Below the pieces are notes generated by a model, which searched no databases, was not told the DNA's origin, and saw only the letters and a program-made list of their open reading frames with translations. DNA of 64,000 nucleotides from Clostridium sp. MCC353. Lineage in GTDB: Bacteria > Bacillota > Clostridia > Lachnospirales > Lachnospiraceae. Positions 7,785-14,745 of this stretch are shown here, piece by piece. The position numbers and the translations under genes are program-made. Position 1 is the stretch's first letter. Every line of letters starts with the position of its first letter. The DNA lies in the NCBI RefSeq assembly GCF_018785315.1, contig NZ_WQPN01000036.1, positions 1 to 64,000 of the forward strand, in the 5' to 3' direction.

Positions 7785-8615
7785 ATGATCAGTGAATTAA
7801 GCAGATTTTTGAAGAAACCGCAGCTTTACGCCCCGGGCACAGGCAAATTCTGGGATGACGAGCATATATCACAGGAAATGCTGGCCGCTCATCTGAATCC
7901 GGATTTGGATGGGGCGACCCGCAGATATGATTTTATCGATCAATCAGTAAAATGGATTTCTGAAATCGCGCCTCCGTCCCAATATAAAATGCTGCTCGAT
8001 TTGGGCTGCGGTCCCGGTTTATATGCAGAACGGTTCCATAATGCAGGGTATTCGGTAACGGGAGTGGATTTTTCCAAGCGTTCTATTGAATATGCAAAAG
8101 AACAGGCAAAAATGAAAAACCACCCAATTAAATATCATTATCAAAATTATCTGACCATTGATTACACGGAGCAATTTGATGTAATAACATTGATCTATTG
8201 TGACTATGCTGTGCTGCCGGTTACAGACAGGCTTCTTTTGCTGAAAAAAGTATATCGGGCATTAAAACCAAACGGCAGGTTTATTTTTGATGTATTTACA
8301 CCGCGTATGAGACAAAAAGAAAGCCGTTCTTGGCAGTGCTGTGAAACGGGGGGTTTTTGGTGTGAAAGGCCGCATATTTGTTTTGAAGCGGTTTATCAGT
8401 ATGAGGATGAGGATGCTACTGAACTCCGCCAATGTGTTGTGCTGACGGATGAGACCATAAACTGCTACAATATATGGGATCATTTTTTTACCAGAGAGAA
8501 GCTGCTGGCGGAGGTTCAAACTTTTGGTTTTAAAAGTTTTAGCTTTTATGGTGATGTGGCTGGAAAGGAATTTTCGGATACTGGAGAAACCATCTGCGGA
8601 GTTTTTACGAAATAA
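7785..8615 (+). CDS. Class I SAM-dependent methyltransferase
   Basis: A 276-residue cytosolic methyltransferase of unknown substrate. The SAM-binding motif I LLDLGCGPGLYAERF is at about residues 69-83, followed by the acidic end of strand two (VTGVDFS) and motif FDVITLIYCDYAVLP. It resembles Methyltransf_25/11-type enzymes acting on small molecules. AAGGAGAAG precedes the ATG. It stands alone, closed by a terminator at 8637-8681, after a 120-base gap behind the anti-sigma gene. Confidence 0.88.
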   Translation: MISELSRFLKKPQLYAPGTGKFWDDEHISQEMLAAHLNPDLDGATRRYDFIDQSVKWISEIAPPSQYKMLLDLGCGPGLYAERFHNAGYSVTGVDFSKRSIEYAKEQAKMKNHPIKYHYQNYLTIDYTEQFDVITLIYCDYAVLPVTDRLLLLKKVYRALKPNGRFIFDVFTPRMRQKESRSWQCCETGGFWCERPHICFEAVYQYEDEDATELRQCVVLTDETINCYNIWDHFFTREKLLAEVQTFGFKSFSFYGDVAGKEFSDTGETICGVFTK

Positions 8616-8636
8616 GGTTTTGATGTGTTTACACTG

Positions 8637-8681
8637 AACAGGCTGTCTATGATACAATGAATTTCATGGACAGCCTGTTTT
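8637..8681 (+). terminator. Rho-independent terminator
   Basis: AACAGGCTGTC pairs with GACAGCCTGTT, with inner ATGA/TCAT pairing, followed by TTTT. Confidence 0.85.
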
Positions 8682-8694
8682 AAATGATGTTTCT

Positions 8695-8809
8695 ATGAAA
8701 AACCGGTTGGAATTAAAAGGAAAAGTATTTTGTTCCATTAAAAGATGAGGCATTGAAAAAAGCTGATATTTACGATCCGGCTATATGCAGGACGGGATTT
8801 ATGGTTTAA
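8695..8809 (+). pseudogene. Possible frameshifted remnant of a small gene
   Basis: A short frame from ATG 8695 (MKNRLELKGKVF) stops after 17 codons, while the next frame continues YFVPLKDEALKKADIYDP and stops at 8807-8809. Joining the two gives about 38 residues of protein-like sequence. There is no ribosome binding site. It may equally be chance. Confidence 0.2.
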
Positions 8810-8849
8810 AATATTGATCAAAGAGAAAGTTAGAAAGGTGAAACTGTGT

Positions 8850-9185
8850 ATGGAACCATTTACCAATTGTAAGATAGAAATTTTTATTCCGGAGTCTCAT
8901 TTAAAGGAGCTGCAGAAAGCCCTTCAGACAGTGGATGCCGGCCACATCGGCAATTATGACAGTTGTATGTCTTACAGCCCGGTGACCGGATGCTGGAGGC
9001 CTTTAGAAGGCAGCAGTCCATATATAGGAAGCTGCGGCTCTATCAGTACGGAACCTGAATTAAAGGTGGAGGTCACCTGCCGGACTGAGCGCCTGAAGGA
9101 TACCATGGCTGCCGTAAAACAGGTCCATCCCTATGAAGAACCGGTTATCAATGTCATTCCATTATATATGACGGGGTTAGAGTAA
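8850..9185 (+). CDS. NIF3/YqfO-type PII-like domain protein
   Basis: A 111-residue stand-alone version of the PII/CutA-like domain found inserted in YqfO/NIF3 proteins. Diagnostic blocks are GHIGNYDSCMSYSPVTGCWRP near residue 31, SSPYIGSCG near 57, and HPYEEPVINVIPL at the end. Known relatives are small trimer-forming proteins; their ligand is unclear. ATG 8850 has AAAGGTG 9 bases upstream; the frame is open from 8814 but no better start exists there. The gene is free-standing between a terminator and a membrane-protein gene. Confidence 0.85.
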   Translation: MEPFTNCKIEIFIPESHLKELQKALQTVDAGHIGNYDSCMSYSPVTGCWRPLEGSSPYIGSCGSISTEPELKVEVTCRTERLKDTMAAVKQVHPYEEPVINVIPLYMTGLE

Positions 9186-9237
9186 TGGCGTCATTATTAA
9201 AAAATAGAATTATGGACAGACAGAAAGGGCTTGATTT

Positions 9238-9567
9238 ATGAAAATATTGAAGAGTATGCGGATGTATCTGTTGTTTATCGCGTTGGATTTTTATCTGGTT
9301 CCGGGATTGATTCGGGATACGGGAACTGCTGTCTTAATACTTCTGGTGGTGATACCGTTTTTGTGTTTTCTGTGCTCCGTATTTTACGGTGCAAACCATT
9401 CGTTTCATTGGCAGTATGGCGTTATTACAGCGTTGCTTTTTATACCGTCTATATTCCTATATTATAATTCCAGCGCCTGGGTGTATATCATCGGATATGG
9501 AGTGATCGCTTTTATTGGAAATTTAATTGGTATGATATTTTATAAACTGCGTGGGGACAGAATATGA
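9238..9567 (+). CDS. Small four-helix membrane protein
   Basis: A 109-residue protein with hydrophobic segments at about 8-25, 30-48, 58-74 and 78-98, ending in a basic tail (YKLRGDRI). GAAAGGG precedes the ATG. The stop overlaps the next start as ATGA, so it is coupled to the lipoprotein behind it. No family recognised; the pairing suggests the two act together at the membrane. Confidence 0.7.
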   Translation: MKILKSMRMYLLFIALDFYLVPGLIRDTGTAVLILLVVIPFLCFLCSVFYGANHSFHWQYGVITALLFIPSIFLYYNSSAWVYIIGYGVIAFIGNLIGMIFYKLRGDRI

Positions 9568-10187
9568 AAAAAATAATAAACAGTATCACATTAATTGCTG
9601 TCATCTCAGCGCTTTTTACCCTTTCTTCATGCAGCAGAGAGCCCGGGAAACCGGCCATGTATATTGAAAAAGCGGTGTTATCACAGCAGGAGGAGAAAAT
9701 TGCTCAATTGCTTGGCGCCGAAAGCGGAGCTGGTATTTATGATTTTGTATTGGATGATACGGTGAAATGTATTCAAGTCAATACGTATCAATTATCAGAT
9801 GGAACCTGGGAGCTGATTTCAGGTGGCGGGGGATGGCAGTTTTCCGACATAAAAGGCAGGCTGGCCCTCAGCTTTGAAAATATCGGAGAAGGGCTGAGAA
9901 TAGCGGTGCAAAGCGAGAATGACAGCGGATCAATGGAACATTCCACAGATCCCAAGGAAGGGATTACAGAAATGGGGCGCGCAACGTCAATGCTGAACAA
10001 TCTGAGGGAAATCACTTACGAACAGGAGATTCCTTTAGTCATGCAGATTTTTACTTCCAATAGCTCTGTTTATTCTCTTGATGTGGATTATTTTTTTAAA
10101 CCTGAAAAATACCAGGAATATGGCTATGAATCCGTTTATGCGGTTACAGTCCGTTTTAGCCAGAAAACAGTTGGTGAACTTGAGTGA
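9564..10187 (+). CDS. Lipoprotein of unknown function
   Basis: A 207-residue protein with lipoprotein signal and lipobox LSSCS near residue 23. The mature part is beta-rich (VKCIQVNTYQLSDGTWELISGGGGW), ending YAVTVRFSQKTVGEL. It is translationally coupled to the preceding membrane protein by an ATGA overlap. Similar lipoproteins with a DGTWE strand are common in clostridia without assigned role. The next gene starts 129 bases later after a TATAAT sequence at 10240-10245 with no good -35. Confidence 0.72.
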   Translation: MKKIINSITLIAVISALFTLSSCSREPGKPAMYIEKAVLSQQEEKIAQLLGAESGAGIYDFVLDDTVKCIQVNTYQLSDGTWELISGGGGWQFSDIKGRLALSFENIGEGLRIAVQSENDSGSMEHSTDPKEGITEMGRATSMLNNLREITYEQEIPLVMQIFTSNSSVYSLDVDYFFKPEKYQEYGYESVYAVTVRFSQKTVGELE

Positions 10188-10316
10188 AGTGTAAGTATTT
10201 TTAAGAAATGGCCTACTTTTATTATTCACTCCCCTTTATTATAATATCTTTAAACAGGTAAATAATAACAAAGCTTTGCCTTTGATCATTGATTTGTTCC
10301 GGCGGGGAGGAATATT

Positions 10317-11819
10317 ATGAAGAAAAAATTTATATTAATGATTCTGGCATTGGCAGGGATTCTGGTTATGTCTGGCTGCTTTGAAGGCTTAAAAACAGGA
10401 GGAGAAACAACTGGGGATAGCGTATCAGAAGCGGACGGGGCCGCGAAAAAGCTGGCTGATGGGATGGAGAGTGCTGGGAAGGAAAAATCAGGGAAGGAAA
10501 AAACAGAGAAGGAAAAAACAGAGAAGGGAAACGCGGAGAAGGAAAAAACAGAAAAGGGAGACGCGGAACCGGAAACCATAAAAGAACTGGTAAAATACGG
10601 AGAACGTCCTATGGTTAAGGTGTATTCGGACGGAGAAACGTTTATTCCGATAGAGAATTTCACTTCTTCGGAAACCATACAGACAGATGCAGCCGGCAGC
10701 GAGCAGACGGTTTTTGATTGCGGGAGATGGCTGCGGCCGGAGGAAGTCATAGGAATGCCCCAGGTACCGTATGCAGGGGATATGAAACTGGAAGCCAACT
10801 GCCCTATATCCCGGATTATATATGGATTTTATGATGAGAATTTTAAACCGGATGGCGAAGGAAAGCAGGAGGCTGAGCGGCTGGATGAGATCATTTTTCC
10901 TCACCAGGATATGCTCTATTACGTCGAATTGGATATTACCTGGGAATCTGAAAGCGGGGAAACCGGCTGTCAGTATTTCTTTAAAGTGATCCCGGAAGGG
11001 CGTTCTCCAATGCTCACGGTATCCTATGACAAGGATGGCACGATGGTGAAAGTTCCTTCGGGCAAAGGCAAGGGGGCATTTCAGGAGCTGGTGCAGCAGG
11101 ATAAACTGCAGTATATTCCCATAGGATCTTGGCTGAACTTCGATTTTTCAGATGGTAGTACGCCTGTTTCTGTCAGCCTGTCTGATGTGATACTGGATGA
11201 AAGCGGAAATTCCCAATTTCCGTATGCGGAAGAGAAAGTCATCAGTTTACAGGCGGGCACGGATGGATATTCCGCCTATATCGATACAAATTTAAATGTC
11301 ATGTACTTCCGTTATTCCGAAGCCTATCAGCCTGCCGGAATCATACGAGGTTTTTTGGCGGACTGCAGGTTTGAAGATGGGAGGACGGAAACATATGCGA
11401 TTGCATTTAAGACGGATGCTGCTTTTGGACTGGGCATGGAGCCTTCCTCTGCATATTTGATGCTGATGTGCGGCACCGGAATTGATGTATTCACCGAAAG
11501 CAAACCCCAAAAGGGCCGTGAGGGGCTGGAGCTCATCTTTACCATGTACAGCAACAGCGCCGATGATTTTTCATATGGCGAACAGCCCATGCTCCAGCGG
11601 TTTGAGGGGCCTGAATTAAAAGAAATTCCATTTCTTGAAGGAACCGGATGGAACGACATCGCCTATACGCTGGTGGGAAAAAAGAGCGCCGCGGTCAAGG
11701 TGAATTTAGAACAGGTCTATGGCCCTCTTGAACCGGGATATTACCGTTTTTCAAAAGTTATAACGAATATGCAGAATGGCCGGTCCCAGACAGTCTCTGC
11801 CGATTTTGTAATAAATTAA
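10317..11819 (+). CDS. Large lipoprotein with Lys/Glu repeat linker
   Basis: A 500-residue surface lipoprotein. Signal peptide with lipobox VMSGC near residue 20; then a charged linker (about 50-90) made of repeated KEKTEKGNAE-type units; then a beta-rich region to the end with repeated aromatic-Gly stretches. The bulk resembles a chain of immunoglobulin-like modules but I recognise no named family. GGGGAGGAA precedes the ATG. It begins a unit with the next two genes. Confidence 0.72.
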   Translation: MKKKFILMILALAGILVMSGCFEGLKTGGETTGDSVSEADGAAKKLADGMESAGKEKSGKEKTEKEKTEKGNAEKEKTEKGDAEPETIKELVKYGERPMVKVYSDGETFIPIENFTSSETIQTDAAGSEQTVFDCGRWLRPEEVIGMPQVPYAGDMKLEANCPISRIIYGFYDENFKPDGEGKQEAERLDEIIFPHQDMLYYVELDITWESESGETGCQYFFKVIPEGRSPMLTVSYDKDGTMVKVPSGKGKGAFQELVQQDKLQYIPIGSWLNFDFSDGSTPVSVSLSDVILDESGNSQFPYAEEKVISLQAGTDGYSAYIDTNLNVMYFRYSEAYQPAGIIRGFLADCRFEDGRTETYAIAFKTDAAFGLGMEPSSAYLMLMCGTGIDVFTESKPQKGREGLELIFTMYSNSADDFSYGEQPMLQRFEGPELKEIPFLEGTGWNDIAYTLVGKKSAAVKVNLEQVYGPLEPGYYRFSKVITNMQNGRSQTVSADFVIN

Positions 11820-11918
11820 TTTATGGGAGGGGAAGAAAAAATCCCCACCCGTAGTTTTCAGCAACCAGGAGTCGCACGGGTAAAGGGAAGAATACAAATT
11901 GAAGGAGAAAATAAAAGT

Positions 11919-12329
11919 ATGACTGCGATCATATGTTTAGATGATGACAATGGAATGATGTTCAATCACCGGCGCCAGAGCCAGGACAGGGAGGTGCGCG
12001 CGCGCGTGATGGAGCGGGCCGCCGGGCAAAAATTATGGATGAACGCATATTCTTATAAACAATTTACCGATTGTTCCTCCGAAGGAATCATCGCAGATGA
12101 AGGATTTCTGGAAAAAGCGGGAGAAGATGATTATTGTTTTATCGAGGACAGGAACATTATTCCGTATCTGGACCGGATAGAGCGGATCATTTTGTACAAG
12201 TGGAACCGCAAATATCCGGCTGATTTTTATTTTACGGTGGAGCTGGAGGGATGGAAACAAAACGGCCGGAAGGATTTTACTGGCTATTCCCATGAAATGA
12301 TTACGGAAGAGGTCTATACCCGGTTATGA
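11919..12329 (+). CDS. Conserved hypothetical protein next to the nuclease
   Basis: A cytosolic protein of 136 residues starting MTAIICLDDDNGMMFNHRRQSQD; related clostridial proteins, from memory, share this opening and sit next to similar genes. I chose ATG 11919 because GAAGGAGAAA stands upstream; the frame is open back to ATG 11823, which would add 32 residues of unlike composition. The stop overlaps the next start as ATGA, coupling it to the secreted nuclease. The N-terminal DDDNGM and later ILYKWNRKYP are the distinctive parts. Function unknown; an immunity role for the nuclease is possible but unsupported. Confidence 0.7.
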   Translation: MTAIICLDDDNGMMFNHRRQSQDREVRARVMERAAGQKLWMNAYSYKQFTDCSSEGIIADEGFLEKAGEDDYCFIEDRNIIPYLDRIERIILYKWNRKYPADFYFTVELEGWKQNGRKDFTGYSHEMITEEVYTRL

Positions 12330-13342
12330 TCGGGGCAAATGTTGAAAGGAGATCGGCAAATTTTACCGACATGATTATGACAAAATTAAAAGCTTATTTT
12401 ATTTCAATTGTTTTGGCAGCAGGAATTCTGTTGACCGGATGCGGGACAGAGAATATGGCGGCAGCCAATCAGATATCTTCTGAGACAAAAACATTTTCTT
12501 TGAATGATATTCCTGCTTACACAGGCAGGCCCTATGTTGTTATTCATGACAATGTCCCATTTTTCACAGAAGAGGACATTTCTACGGAATCATTTGAATC
12601 ATATAGCGATTTAGATGATCTGGGCAGGTGTGGGCCGGCATTTGCCAATATCGGGACCGATTTATTGCCCACTGAAAAAAGGGGGAATATCGGCCAGGTG
12701 AAACCCAGCGGCTGGCAGACCGTAAAATATGATTTTGTGGACGGAAAATATCTGTATAACAGATGTCATTTAATTGGTTTTCAATTAACCGCAGAAAATG
12801 CCAATGAAGAGAATTTGATTACAGGAACCCGCTATATGAATGTGGAGGGCATGCTGCCATTTGAAAATATGACTGCCGACTATATCAAAGAAACGAAAAA
12901 CCATGTACTTTACCGGGTTACCCCCATTTTTACCGATGAAAATCTGGTTGCTTCCGGCGTGCTGATGGAGGCCCGGTCGGTGGAAGATGATGGGGAAGGG
13001 ATTCTCTTTAACGTGTTCGTCTATAATGTCCAGCCCGGAGTTTCCATTGACTATAAAACAGGGGAAAGCCGGCTGTCCGATTCTGATGGGGAACAGACAA
13101 AATCTGCAGGAACAGAGGGAACGGATCATGGGGCCGGGGATACAGCAGAACAGAAAGAAGGGAACGGATCGGCTGACAACGCAGAGCATACTTACATATT
13201 GAATACCAATTCCCATAAATTCCACCAGCCTTCTTGTTCAGGTGTTGTTAAAATGAAAGAGGAGAATAAGGAGAGCTATACGGGGAATCGGGATGAACTG
13301 ATATCCCAGGGATATTCTCCGTGTGGTATTTGTAAACCGTAG
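12326..13342 (+). CDS. Secreted DNA/RNA non-specific endonuclease (DNA-entry nuclease type)
   Basis: A 338-residue lipoprotein nuclease. Signal and lipobox LLTGC are near residue 38 from this start, which is coupled to the upstream stop by ATGA; ATG 12371 (MIMTKLKAYF) is an alternative with a ribosome binding site that lies too far. The beta-beta-alpha metal nuclease core has YLYNRCHLIGFQL (His catalytic, NRCH in place of the classic DRGH) and ENLITGTRYMN (metal Asn). After a Gly/Glu linker a C-terminal domain reads THKFHQP-like then SC and SPCGICKP, the Ada-like cysteine module often attached to such enzymes. It acts outside the cell on nucleic acid. Confidence 0.85.
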   Translation: MIGANVERRSANFTDMIMTKLKAYFISIVLAAGILLTGCGTENMAAANQISSETKTFSLNDIPAYTGRPYVVIHDNVPFFTEEDISTESFESYSDLDDLGRCGPAFANIGTDLLPTEKRGNIGQVKPSGWQTVKYDFVDGKYLYNRCHLIGFQLTAENANEENLITGTRYMNVEGMLPFENMTADYIKETKNHVLYRVTPIFTDENLVASGVLMEARSVEDDGEGILFNVFVYNVQPGVSIDYKTGESRLSDSDGEQTKSAGTEGTDHGAGDTAEQKEGNGSADNAEHTYILNTNSHKFHQPSCSGVVKMKEENKESYTGNRDELISQGYSPCGICKP

Positions 13343-13424
13343 GTAAGACAGTGGGATTCTCATTTTGAAATATTCAGGCTGTTTCAGGCTCTGGCTTTCT
13401 TTTCATTAAATGGAGGAAGAGAAG

Positions 13425-13754
13425 ATGAACAAACATGGAGAAAACTGGCCGGTAACAAATTTTGACAAAGAAAAAATAATAAGTATGATCGAAGATCAGA
13501 TGGCGGAGGGAACGGACTTTAATGAATTAGTTTGTGATTTTAAGTATGGATGCAATGACTGTTTAGTACAGATTAAACATATCAAGTCAGTAGGAAAATT
13601 TGAAGTTAATGTTGGGGTAGTGTGTTCTGATCCGGCCTATATGACAACCATGTCCTGTACGAGAAGCAGGGATCTGGAAACGATTCTGGATTTTTTTAAA
13701 GGGGAAGGGTGTGAGCGAATCATAATGGGGTATGTGGACTTGATTATTGATTAA
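13425..13754 (+). CDS. Hypothetical protein
   Basis: A 109-residue cytosolic protein starting MNKHGENWPVTNFDKE. It has five cysteines, including CNDC in the middle, and alternating beta and alpha stretches. GGAGGAAGAG lies 5 to 10 bases upstream of ATG 13425. The unit ends at the terminator around 13858-13900. I recognise no family. Confidence 0.65.
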   Translation: MNKHGENWPVTNFDKEKIISMIEDQMAEGTDFNELVCDFKYGCNDCLVQIKHIKSVGKFEVNVGVVCSDPAYMTTMSCTRSRDLETILDFFKGEGCERIIMGYVDLIID

Positions 13755-13857
13755 GGGAAATGAATCTCAGCATGGCAGCTAAGAGACAAACTTAGATTAC
13801 AATTTCAGATTACAATTTGAAATCGTAGAAAAGAAAATCTCATAATAACTAATACAT

Positions 13858-13900
13858 AAAGGTGTAAAGTCTATGGGGATAAAAGGCTTTACACCTTTTT
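13858..13900 (+). terminator. Rho-independent terminator
   Basis: AAAGGTGTAAAG pairs with CTTTACACCTTT, followed by TTTTT. In the gap between the hypothetical gene and the tRNA; the rest of that gap holds a doubled AGATTACAATTT and nothing else I can name. Confidence 0.85.
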
Positions 13901-14017
13901 AAATATGCTGGACAGATAACAGCTTCAAAGGCAATTATAAACTTTGTGTAAAGAAAAAAGCCTCAAAAACCTAGTAAAATCAAGGCTTTCAAGACTTTCT
14001 CCCTGCCAAGGGTGTAA

Positions 14018-14100
14018 TGCCGGCCGCGGGACTTGAACCCGCACGATGTTGCCATCAATGGATTTTGAGTCCACCTCGTCTGCCATTCCGACAGGCCGGC
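14018..14100 (-). tRNA. tRNA-Leu (anticodon CAA)
   Basis: Read on the minus strand, the acceptor GCCGGCC pairs with GGCCGGC, with A as discriminator. The anticodon loop CTCAAAA gives CAA. A long variable arm (TGATGGCAACATCG) as in Leu tRNAs and a T-arm GGGTTCAAGTCCC are present. CCA is not encoded. Confidence 0.93.
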
Positions 14101-14223
14101 TTATTGCTCTCGTGCAACGTTCATTATTCTATCACAGGATTTTCCATTTGGCAAGTCTTTTCGTTGAAAAAAAATGAAAATTATTGTATGATAGGTACAG
14201 ACTTTTGAAAGGCGGTGCAGCAG

Positions 14224-14571
14224 ATGACCTGTAGGGAAGCGGAAGCTTTGGTAATGCCATATATACGTAATCAGCTGACGGATGAAGAATTGGAAGGCTT
14301 TTTGGAACATATTGAAGAATGTGCGAATTGCCGGGAAGAATTGGAGATATATTATACAGTAGAAGTCGGTATCCGGCAGTTAGACACCGATACCGGGAGT
14401 TATAATATTAAAGGGGCGCTGGAAGCGGCAATTACGGCATCGAAGCAGCGGCTGTACAGTGTGATGCTGGTGAAGATCATGAAGTATGCGGTCAATACGC
14501 TGTGCGTTATGAGCTTGATAGTTATATTTTTGCTGCAGTTCAGGATATGGATACAGCAGGGGATATTTTAG
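14224..14571 (+). CDS. Small membrane protein with zinc-finger anti-sigma (zf-HC2) domain
   Basis: A 115-residue protein. The N-terminus has the zf-HC2 zinc pattern Cys3, His29, Cys33, Cys36 (HIEECANC); a single membrane helix is near residues 84-104. This is the build of a zinc-binding anti-sigma factor, yet no sigma gene is adjacent. GAAAGGCGG lies 9 bases before ATG 14224; a GTG three codons earlier is less likely. It is followed by the palindromic element before polA. Confidence 0.75.
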   Translation: MTCREAEALVMPYIRNQLTDEELEGFLEHIEECANCREELEIYYTVEVGIRQLDTDTGSYNIKGALEAAITASKQRLYSVMLVKIMKYAVNTLCVMSLIVIFLLQFRIWIQQGIF

Positions 14572-14585
14572 GCTTTCATTTAACA

Positions 14586-14668
14586 TGAAGGGTGAAGGCA
14601 TTTTCAAAAATGCCTTCACGTTTTAATGTTAACCCCGAAGGCATTTTCGAAAATGCCTTCACCCTTCA
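14586..14668. repeat. Nested inverted-repeat element upstream of polA
   Basis: Outer arms of 20 bases, TGAAGGGTGAAGGCATTTTC at 14586-14605 and its exact reverse complement at 14649-14668. Within it are two self-contained hairpins: 14592-14619 (GTGAAGGCATTTT arms) and a perfect 24-base palindrome at 14637-14660 built on GAAGGCATTTTC. The first could act as terminator for the preceding gene since GTTTTAA follows. Confidence 0.9.
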
Positions 14669-14745
14669 CGTAACACCCCTTCATGCACCCTCTCATGTTA
14701 TATATCATTATGTTAAAAATCACAAGAAAACAGGAGACAACACCT

